This document shows positions 6,249 to 11,461 of a stretch of DNA of 12,807 nucleotides, piece by piece. The notes beneath the pieces are model-generated. The model was not told the origin of the DNA. It saw only the letters and a list, made by a program, of their open reading frames with translations, and ran no database searches. Position 1 is the first letter of the stretch; every line of letters begins with the position of its first letter. Origin of the DNA: Niveispirillum sp. GTDB taxonomy: Bacteria; Pseudomonadota; Alphaproteobacteria; Azospirillales; Azospirillaceae. The position numbers and the translations under genes are program-made. Location: assembly GCA_016463045.1 (NCBI GenBank), contig JAEMSB010000068.1, positions 1 through 12,807 of the forward strand, written 5' to 3'.

Positions 6249-6284
6249 GGTGGCACCCCGGCTTAAACCTACCGGGGTGCCACC
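6249..6284. repeat. Perfect 13-bp hairpin downstream of the HUH-like gene
   Basis: GGTGGCACCCCGG (6249-6261) pairs fully with CCGGGGTGCCACC (6272-6284) around a 10-nt loop, CTTAAACCTA. No T run follows on either strand, so it is not a standard intrinsic terminator. It lies 75 bp after the HUH-like stop. It could be a rolling-circle origin hairpin, a recombination site or an RNA 3'-end stabiliser. Confidence 0.6.
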
Positions 6285-6386
6285 TCACCAGCCTATGCCT
6301 GCACACTCGGCAACAGCGCCGCACCGCCGCCAGCAACCAAGGCCATTAAGTTTAGGGCTTCACCGGTTAGCTCTGTGATTGCACCG

Positions 6387-6428
6387 TGTCCGACATTTCT
6401 ATGCAATGAGCGAATCGCGCTCATGCAT
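6387..6428. promoter_or_regulatory. Dyads upstream of the serine recombinase (possible operator or res subsite)
   Basis: TGTC-C-GACA at 6387-6395 is followed by ATGAGCG (6406-6412) and CGCTCAT (6418-6424) with a 5-nt spacer. The second arm extends to GCAT and the first to ATGCA, with one extra base. Serine recombinases often bind dyads upstream of their own gene, both as recombination site and to repress it. Assignment is inference. Confidence 0.35.
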
Positions 6429-6516
6429 TTGCCGAATCCCTCCGGCCCTAAAGAGCGCTTCATAACATCTCTAAACGGACGTATAGTCTTGTTACATGGC
6501 AGTCAGGGAGGGAGTC

Positions 6517-7185
6517 ATGCAACAGGTTGTCGGTTACGTCCGGGTGTCCACCGCGCAGCAAGGCCGCTCCGGTCTAGGGATCGAAGCCCAGCGCGAAGCC
6601 CTGGAACGTTTCGCCGCGACTGAGGGCATGGAAATCGTCGCCATCCATGTGGAGGTGGAGACCGGCAAGGGTGCCGACGCTTTGGACCGCCGCCCGGAAC
6701 TGGCAAAGGCCCTGGCCCATGCCCGCAAGCTCCGGTGCCCCATCGTTGTCAGCAAACTGGACCGCCTGTCCCGCGACGTGCATTTCATCTCCGGCCTTAT
6801 GGCCCAGCGGGTGCCCTTCATCGTTGCCGAACTAGGCAAGGATGCCGATCCCTTTATGCTGCACCTCTATGCGGCGCTGGCAGAGAAGGAACGCAGCCTG
6901 ATTGCCCAGCGCACCCGTGCGGCCCTGGCAGCGGCAAAGGCAAAGGGGGTGGCGCTGGGCAACCGGACGAACCTTGACGACGCCCAACGGAAGGGGGCAG
7001 CCGCGAACGCAACTGCGGCCATTGAGCATGCAAATCGGATTGCCCCCGAAATCGTTCGGCTCCGTAATGACGGCCACTCCCTGGCAAAAATCGCAGAGAC
7101 CTTGAACCAACGCGGGACGATAACCCGAAACGGTTCTATGTGGACTGCCGTTCAGGTCAGTCGTGTTTTGACCCGCTCTGCATGA
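6517..7185 (+). CDS. Serine recombinase (resolvase/invertase family)
   Basis: A 222-aa small serine recombinase. ATG 6517 is chosen over the in-frame ATG 6496 because CAGGGAGGGAG lies just before it and MQQVVGYVRVST is the normal family start. Residues 1-140 are the catalytic domain: YVRVST (7-12) with nucleophile S11 and R9, QREAL (25-29), SKLDRLSRD (79-87) with the two active-site arginines, and EKERSLIAQRTRAAL (123-137) starting the long E helix. Residues 175-220 form the helix-turn-helix (HSLAKIAETLNQRGTITRNGSMWTAVQVSRVL). By family it cuts and rejoins DNA through a 5'-phosphoserine link, to resolve multimers, invert a segment or invade plasmids. Its gene is tail-to-tail with the AT-rich cargo gene, with the last 29 bp overlapping. 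Family is sure; substrate site is not. Confidence 0.92.
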   Translation: MQQVVGYVRVSTAQQGRSGLGIEAQREALERFAATEGMEIVAIHVEVETGKGADALDRRPELAKALAHARKLRCPIVVSKLDRLSRDVHFISGLMAQRVPFIVAELGKDADPFMLHLYAALAEKERSLIAQRTRAALAAAKAKGVALGNRTNLDDAQRKGAAANATAAIEHANRIAPEIVRLRNDGHSLAKIAETLNQRGTITRNGSMWTAVQVSRVLTRSA

Positions 7186-8614
7186 TGCTGCCTTGAACGG
7201 TATCCTCGACCGTTGAATTCTTCCTATCTGGCATTTCAGGAAAACGGACCAACCCGCCCAAACCACGAACAATGGACTCGCGACAAATCGCAGCGAATTC
7301 GCTGTCTTCATTATCCCGCAAATAGAGCGCAACTCTAAACAAATCGGGAGTTCTAACTAAGGCTATTCTAGATCGGTCGGCCGACGTATATACTTTCTGC
7401 GTAAAGAAATCGCCTCGCGCTTCTACGGGCATGAGCCTGTATGCATTAGCAAAAAGAACGCCATGTGCCCGATCAGCAACCTCTTCTCTTGCAAAATCCT
7501 CCGAAATATTCCTTTCAAGCTGAGAAGCTTTCTCGATTGCAATGGGCTTGTTATCTTTCCCCTCTATTTCACCAATAAACCTGCCCTCTGGCCCCCAAAA
7601 AACAGCATCAAATTCACTGTCACCATTCTTAAATGTATCCGTCTCAAAGCCGACAATACGCAGTGCATTGCGAACAGCCGCTTCTAGAGGCTTACCTTTC
7701 TCAAACAGTAATGATCGGAGCGAAAACAGGCTTGTTAGTTCATTTTGTGCCGAGACTTTCTCTGAAATGAGAATTTCCAATTTCTGTGATATATTTTCTA
7801 TTCTATTCTCTACTAACGACTCCACCTCTCCTCTATAAATCGACGCCAAAGCCCACTCTGGCGGCGGCGTTACCTCCGCATCTGCTCGTAGCTGTCTATC
7901 AATATCAAGTATACATGCCCTTAACCTAAGCGATAACTCATTTGCATTTCTGGACCACTCAACTTTATTTGTTTCCTCACTATGGTGATGAAGATCAACA
8001 TTATCAAAGTTGATATCAGGCATTAGGATCAGGTTGCTGGTTTTGCTTTTCCCAGCAACTGCTAAGCTACCCACACGAGTCCGTATTATGGATGTGAACT
8101 GATCATCATCAAATTGGCAGTTGTAAAACAAACTCCCTTCAAATGAATCCCAAAAGGTCTTATATACTCCCGCTTCTGGCGCCAGCCGCATACTGTTTCC
8201 AGACCCAAAAACAATGTTATTCACTGAAAACGGCAATAGTGAGTAGTTATTAGTCTGATTAACGTGCATTATGGTGGTTAATGATTTTCCTGTGCCTGAT
8301 TTTTCACTGGTTCCAGTATAAAAATATCTATCTTGTTTTTCAGATAGAATAACTATAACTGTCTTTCCTGCCTCTACGGCTATTTTTATTTGATTTCTCC
8401 AATGTGTTCTTTGGTTTCTAAAATGCGCAGAGTCTGATTCGGAAATCTTACTTACCCCAAGATAGGCATCGTAACATCTGAAATCATTAAGGCACGGGCG
8501 GAAAACAACTATATCCGCATCTAACAACCCCACCTCAGAGGAAATTTTGAAGAACTCTATTCCATCCTGATCTGGTAAATCGATCCCGATACAAAAAATC
8601 ATCTTTGTTGACAT
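7157..8614 (-). CDS. AT-rich cargo gene: N-terminal Rossmann-like domain, coiled coil and C-terminal PD-(D/E)xK nuclease-like domain
   Basis: A 485-aa protein. The start is set at 8614 (MSTKMIFCIGIDLP) rather than the upstream in-frame ATG 8740, because GGGAG lies 6 bp before it and the extra 42 residues look like translated leader. Residues about 5-90 alternate strand and helix (ADIVVFRP, then HWRNQIKIAVEAGKTVIVILS), a Rossmann-like unit. Residues 120-205 form a second alpha/beta part ending NLILMPDINFD. Residues about 262-300 are likely coiled coil. Residues 309-430 read as a restriction-endonuclease fold: EAAVRNALRIVGFE, D336 in EFDAVF, then E349-x-E351-G-K353 in GEIEGKDN, QLERNI, GVLFANAYR and ALVRTPDLF. 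The gene is much more AT-rich than all neighbours, so it came from elsewhere. A defence or stress-response role is plausible but unproven. No partner gene is visible. Confidence 0.6.
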   Translation of the reverse strand: MSTKMIFCIGIDLPDQDGIEFFKISSEVGLLDADIVVFRPCLNDFRCYDAYLGVSKISESDSAHFRNQRTHWRNQIKIAVEAGKTVIVILSEKQDRYFYTGTSEKSGTGKSLTTIMHVNQTNNYSLLPFSVNNIVFGSGNSMRLAPEAGVYKTFWDSFEGSLFYNCQFDDDQFTSIIRTRVGSLAVAGKSKTSNLILMPDINFDNVDLHHHSEETNKVEWSRNANELSLRLRACILDIDRQLRADAEVTPPPEWALASIYRGEVESLVENRIENISQKLEILISEKVSAQNELTSLFSLRSLLFEKGKPLEAAVRNALRIVGFETDTFKNGDSEFDAVFWGPEGRFIGEIEGKDNKPIAIEKASQLERNISEDFAREEVADRAHGVLFANAYRLMPVEARGDFFTQKVYTSADRSRIALVRTPDLFRVALYLRDNEDSEFAAICRESIVRGLGGLVRFPEMPDRKNSTVEDTVQGSIMQSGSKHD

Positions 8615-8805
8615 TTTTTGCTCCCAAATTCTACAATGTGAAGGATTTATACTTAATTCTATCCCCATCAGGATAGGCTGAGTATTCTCATTTGGAGGCG
8701 TAAAGGAAGGGGTGGTGCGCTTGCAAATGTAGTGTTTCAAATTACCCTAAGCAAGCCAACAGATATCATGCGATTGGGCAAAAAGGGGGGTGTTCGTCCC
8801 TAAAA

Positions 8806-8857
8806 GGCCGCCACACCAAACTCGGAAGGCACCACTTATACCGTGAAGTGGGCGGCC
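8806..8857 (-). terminator. Nested inverted repeat, weak minus-strand terminator candidate
   Basis: GGCCGCC (8806-8812) pairs with GGCGGCC (8851-8857), enclosing a smaller stem, CCACTT (8832-8837) with AAGTGG (8846-8851); the two share one base, so they are partly exclusive. Read on the minus strand the outer stem is followed by TTTTA, like a terminator with a large loop. It could stop read-through from tRNA-Glu into the cargo gene. The loop size makes this uncertain. Confidence 0.3.
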
Positions 8858-8899
8858 AAGACCTGCACCGTGTCTCCGATCAGCCCGGCACCTTGGCAG

Positions 8900-8922
8900 C
8901 GATACACACGGCTGATACACTC
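8900..8922 (+). repeat. Right pair of candidate integrase arm-type sites
   Basis: CGATACACAC (8900-8909) and TGATACACTC (8913-8922) are in direct orientation with a 13-bp period. They share the pattern GATACACACNNCTGATACAC with the left pair at 1285-1307. The pair lies about 60 bp inside the attR core, a normal distance for arm sites. The shared pattern is seen directly; integrase binding is inferred. Confidence 0.62.
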
Positions 8923-8983
8923 AACCTTGCGAGCCTTCCCCGGCACCCTGCTAAGTCATTGATTTTTAAGGAAAATTTGGCAC

Positions 8984-9000
8984 TGGCGTCCCCAAGGGGA
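8984..9000 (+). repeat. attR core within tRNA-Glu 3' end
   Basis: The 17-bp partner of 1194-1210. It covers tRNA positions from the T-stem 3' strand through CCA on the minus strand, so the element supplies or restores the 3' end and the tRNA stays functional after integration. Confidence 0.92.
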
Positions 9001-9059
9001 TTCGAACCCCTGTTACCGCCGTGAGAGGGCGGTGTCCTAGGCCTCTAGACGATGGGGAC
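8984..9059 (-). tRNA. tRNA-Glu (anticodon CUC)
   Basis: A 76-nt cloverleaf on the minus strand with encoded CCA. The acceptor is GTCCCCA pairing with TGGGGAC, discriminator G, then CCA. The anticodon stem is CCGCC/GGCGG with loop CTCTCAC, giving anticodon CUC, which reads GAG (glutamate). The T arm AGGGG-TTCGAAT-CCCCT is standard. It is the integration target of the element. Its native terminator is now about 7.8 kb away at 1150-1183. Confidence 0.97.
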
Positions 9060-9079
9060 TAGAGCCGTGCGAGGCGCGC

Positions 9080-9109
9080 TTTCTATGCGAAAGGGCCGGG
9101 GGTGGGCAA
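9080..9109 (-). promoter_or_regulatory. Probable promoter of tRNA-Glu
   Basis: On the minus strand, TTGCCC (9109-9104) and TAGAAA (9085-9080) are 18 bp apart, with the -10 box about 20 bp before the tRNA 5' end. This is the normal layout of a short-leader tRNA promoter. The boxes are imperfect. Confidence 0.5.
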
Positions 9110-9144
9110 GCGGTTTTTTCACTCCCGGCGCATTTTTTCGCCGA

Positions 9145-9771
9145 TCAGCGCGTGACCCAGCCGATCAGGGCCTTGGCCTCGGCCCCGTCCCAATGGGCGG
9201 CACCGGCCAGACGGCCGACCTCGCGTCCCTCTGCATCGACCAGGATCGACAAGGGTAGGCCTTCTTTCAGGGGGAAGGCCTTCATGCTGGTCATCTTCTG
9301 ATCCAGATAGATGGGCAGGGATTTGATGCCCGCCTTCTCAAAGAACGGCCCAACCTCGTTCAGGCCGCCGCGGTCGACGGAGATGGCGACGACCTGGAAT
9401 TTGTCACCCCCCATTTCCGCTTGAAGCCGGTCAAGGGCTGGCATTTCGCGGATACAGGGCGCGCACCAGGTGGCCCAGAGATTGATCAGCAGCGCCTTGC
9501 CCTTGAACGACGCCATGTCGACCGGGTTGCCATCCTTGTCGGTGATGGTCATCGCGGGCAAAGGCGGGCGGTCCGGGCTGGCCACGAAGGGGCGTGCCTC
9601 GCCCTGGAAAACCGGCATGGCGGTGGGTGCCGCCGGGGTTTCGGCGGTGGTGGCGGGTGCCGTCGCTGGGGGGGCGGTCGCGGAACTTTCCTTCTTCTCG
9701 CCGCAGCCCCCCGTTACGAGAATTGCTGTACCCACGGCCACGATTGTTGCGATGCGTCGGAAAATCGCCAT
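9145..9771 (-). CDS. TlpA/ResA-like periplasmic thioredoxin, membrane-anchored
   Basis: A 208-aa protein. I start it at 9771 (MAIFRRIATIVAVGTAILV), with AGAGGG upstream; the longer open frame only runs into argH antisense. Residues 1-22 are a signal or anchor segment ending VTGGC, so C23 may be lipidated, although Thr at -3 is not the classic lipobox. Residues 30-65 are an alanine/proline/threonine linker. Residues 68-208 are the thioredoxin-like AhpC/TSA-Redoxin domain: PDRPPLPAM, KGKALLINLWATWCAPC with the redox pair C103/C106, VVAISVDRGG, and the cis-proline loop GLPLSILVD (P173). By family it reduces disulfides in the periplasm, as in cytochrome c or cofactor maturation. It is divergent from argH with 76 bp between the starts. 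The neighbours do not give its partner. Confidence 0.9.
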   Translation of the reverse strand: MAIFRRIATIVAVGTAILVTGGCGEKKESSATAPPATAPATTAETPAAPTAMPVFQGEARPFVASPDRPPLPAMTITDKDGNPVDMASFKGKALLINLWATWCAPCIREMPALDRLQAEMGGDKFQVVAISVDRGGLNEVGPFFEKAGIKSLPIYLDQKMTSMKAFPLKEGLPLSILVDAEGREVGRLAGAAHWDGAEAKALIGWVTR

Positions 9772-9847
9772 TCTGCCCTCTATCGAACTTTGTGCGACAG
9801 AGTTCGTGCCCGACGGCCCCGCCGTCAACCCCGCAAACCGACGCAGA

Positions 9848-11272
9848 ATGACGATGACCGAGAAAACCACCCAGACCGCCGCCGCCGGAACCGACGCCAA
9901 CGCGCTGTGGGGCGGGCGATTTGGCTCTGGTCCCGCCGCCATCATGCAGCAGATCAACGCCTCCATCGGCTTTGACCAGAAGCTGTGGGCGCAGGATATC
10001 GCGGGATCGAAGGCGCATGCCACCATGCTGGCGGCCCAGGGCATCATCTCTGTTGGGGACCGCGATGCCATCCTGTCCGGCCTGGATCAGGTCGCGGCGG
10101 AAATCGCCGGGGGCCGCTTCACCTTCACGGTGGAGAATGAGGATATCCACATGAATGTGGAATCCCGCCTGAAGGAGATTATCGGAGAGCCGGCTGGCCG
10201 CCTGCACACCGCGCGGTCGCGCAATGATCAGGTGGCGACCGATTTCAAGCTGTGGGTGCGCGATGCGTTCGACCGGCTGGACAAGGACTTGCAGGCGCTG
10301 CAGGCGGCCTTGATCGACCGGGCGGAACAGTTCCCGGACCTGATCATGCCGGGCTTCACGCATCTGCAGACGGCACAGCCGGTCACCTTCGGCCATCATC
10401 TGCTGGCCTATGTGGAAATGCTGGGCCGGGACCGGGCGCGCATGCGCGATGCCCGCGCCCGCCTGAATGAATGCCCGCTGGGATCGGCCGCCCTGGCCGG
10501 CACGCCCTATCCCATCGACCGTGACGCCACCGCCGCCGCCCTGGGCTTTGACCGGCCCACGGCCAATTCGCTGGACGCCGTGTCCGACCGCGATTTCGCG
10601 CTGGATTATCTGGCCGCCGCCAGCATCTGCGGCACCCACCTGTCGCGTCTGGCCGAAGAGATCGTGATCTGGTGCACCAGCCAGTTCCGCTTCATCCGCC
10701 TGACCGATGCGTTCACCACCGGCAGCTCCATCATGCCGCAGAAGCGCAATCCGGATGCCGCCGAACTGGTTCGCGCCAAGGTGGGCCGCGTCATCGGCGC
10801 GCTGAACGGGCTGCTGATCGTCATGAAGGGTCTGCCGCTGGCCTATTCCAAGGATATGCAGGAGGACAAGGAACCGGTTTTCATGGCGGATGAGACGCTG
10901 GCGCTGTGTCTGGCGGCTACCACGGGCATGATCCGCGACCTGACACCCGATCCGGCGGCGATGCGCCGCGCGGTGGAGGCGGGCTTCCCCACGGCCACCG
11001 ACCTTGCCGACTGGCTGGTCCGGTCCTTGGGCGTGCCGTTCCGCGATGCCCACCACATCACGGGCCGCATCGTGAAGCTGGCGGAGGAGGCGGGCACCGG
11101 TCTGGCTGAGGTGCCGCTGGAAAAGATGCAGGCGGTGCATGCCGGCATCACCGACGCCGTCTATGGCGTGCTGACGCTGGAGGCATCGGTCAACAGCCGC
11201 ACCAGCTTTGGCGGCACCGCCCCGTCACGCGTCCGCGCCGCCGTGGAAGCGGCGAAGGCGCGGTTCCTGTAA
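9848..11272 (+). CDS. argH: Argininosuccinate lyase
   Basis: A 474-aa cytoplasmic enzyme that splits argininosuccinate into arginine and fumarate, the last step of arginine synthesis. The fumarase/aspartase superfamily motifs are all present: ALWGGRF (19-25), the strong ENEDIHMNVE (97-106), HTARSRNDQVATD (120-132), THLQTAQPVTFGHHLLAY (171-188), and the signature GSSIMPQKRNPD (292-303) with the catalytic serine loop. The C-terminal domain ends at SFGGTAPSRVRAAV. The length is normal for the family. The longer open frame is rejected as it overlaps the TlpA gene; ATG 9848 or ATG 9854 (MTEKTTQ) are both possible, with no strong ribosome site. It is followed after 24 bp by the small lipoprotein and then lysA, a likely amino-acid synthesis operon. 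It lacks any sign of transfer. Confidence 0.97.
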   Translation: MTMTEKTTQTAAAGTDANALWGGRFGSGPAAIMQQINASIGFDQKLWAQDIAGSKAHATMLAAQGIISVGDRDAILSGLDQVAAEIAGGRFTFTVENEDIHMNVESRLKEIIGEPAGRLHTARSRNDQVATDFKLWVRDAFDRLDKDLQALQAALIDRAEQFPDLIMPGFTHLQTAQPVTFGHHLLAYVEMLGRDRARMRDARARLNECPLGSAALAGTPYPIDRDATAAALGFDRPTANSLDAVSDRDFALDYLAAASICGTHLSRLAEEIVIWCTSQFRFIRLTDAFTTGSSIMPQKRNPDAAELVRAKVGRVIGALNGLLIVMKGLPLAYSKDMQEDKEPVFMADETLALCLAATTGMIRDLTPDPAAMRRAVEAGFPTATDLADWLVRSLGVPFRDAHHITGRIVKLAEEAGTGLAEVPLEKMQAVHAGITDAVYGVLTLEASVNSRTSFGGTAPSRVRAAVEAAKARFL

Positions 11273-11296
11273 CCAGCACCCGGAAGGAGCAACCCC

Positions 11297-11461
11297 ATGC
11301 GCAAAGCCATCCTTTTCGTTGCCCTTCTGGCGCTGGCCGGTTGCGGGATGAAACCGCATTTCCCCAAGGCCCCGCCGGGCAGCCCGCCGCCCAAGACCTA
11401 TCCTGATCCGGCCAGCGATCCGAAGCCGGCCACTCCTTCACTTGAGAAGCCGCAACTATGA
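11297..11461 (+). CDS. Small lipoprotein, LptM/LppL-like
   Basis: A 54-aa lipoprotein. A ribosome site, GGAAGGAG, lies about 8 bp before ATG 11297. Residues 1-15 are a signal peptide, MRKAILFVALLALAGC, with a clear lipobox LAGC (C16). The mature part is GMKPHFPKAPPGSPPPKTYPDPAS and is proline-rich. The CGxKxPxxxP start matches the short outer-membrane lipoproteins of the YifL/LptM and LppL type, which commonly precede lysA or dapF. LptM helps mature the LPS transport complex LptDE; whether this one does so is inference. It ends in an ATGA overlap with lysA, so the two are translated together. It is short enough to be missed by length cut-offs. Confidence 0.85.
   Translation: MRKAILFVALLALAGCGMKPHFPKAPPGSPPPKTYPDPASDPKPATPSLEKPQL

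Larger units (their letters stand above)
6175..6516. other. Non-coding region with hairpin and dyads between HUH-like gene and recombinase
   Basis: About 340 bp without a credible gene; small open frames here lack ribosome sites. It holds the 13-bp hairpin at 6249-6284, the dyad at 6401-6428 and the short palindrome TGTC-C-GACA at 6387-6395. A resolution site for the recombinase and an origin for the HUH protein would both be expected in such a place. Confidence 0.5.
8615..8983. other. Non-coding right end of the element
   Basis: About 370 bp with no credible gene. It is AT-rich next to the cargo gene and GC-rich towards the tRNA. It contains a small dyad 45 bp upstream of the cargo start, CTATCC (8659-8664) and GGATAG (8671-8676), a possible operator; the long inverted repeat at 8806-8857; and the paired arm-type repeats at 8900-8922. 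I see no convincing promoter for the cargo gene. Confidence 0.5.
1194..9000. mobile_element. Integrated element (about 7.8 kb) in the 3' end of tRNA-Glu
   Basis: The element is bounded by a 17-bp direct repeat, 1194-1210 and 8984-9000, that equals the last 17 nt of tRNA-Glu(CUC) including CCA. The right copy is part of the intact tRNA; the left copy is a lone fragment. A tyrosine integrase begins about 100 bp inside the left end, and matching short repeats lie inside each end. Contents, left to right: integrase; RHH regulator; 101-aa unknown; excisionase-like protein; tail-J-like fragment; Ntn hydrolase; HUH-like protein; serine recombinase; minus-strand AT-rich PD-(D/E)xK protein. There is no capsid, terminase, portal or conjugation machinery. 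It best fits a small phage-satellite-like or mobilizable integrative element. Confidence 0.9.

Noticed and set aside
6038..6349. Open frame of about 100 aa overlapping the end of the HUH-like gene
   Set aside because: No ribosome site, most of it overlaps the HUH-like frame and crosses the 13-bp hairpin; no recognisable domain.
8282..8320. Walker A-like GTSEKSGTGKS in the cargo protein (residues 101-111)
   Set aside because: The spacing does not fit GxxxxGK[ST]: the residue at the first glycine position is Glu, and no Walker B or strand context follows, so I do not call an ATPase.
8821..9030. Open plus-strand frame running through the right end into the tRNA (ends ...SPRGFEPL)
   Set aside because: It has no start with a ribosome site, and the SPRGFEPL peptide is the well-known artefact of translating the reverse strand of a tRNA gene.
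9126..9143. Hairpin CGGCG...CGCCG with a T-rich loop after the TlpA gene
   Set aside because: The stem is only 5 bp and no T run follows it on the minus strand, so it is not a supported terminator.
9431..11140. Long minus-strand open frame opposite argH
   Set aside because: It is antisense to a complete argH with all family motifs; long shadow frames are common in high-GC genes, and its composition (Gln/Arg/His-rich) is not protein-like.
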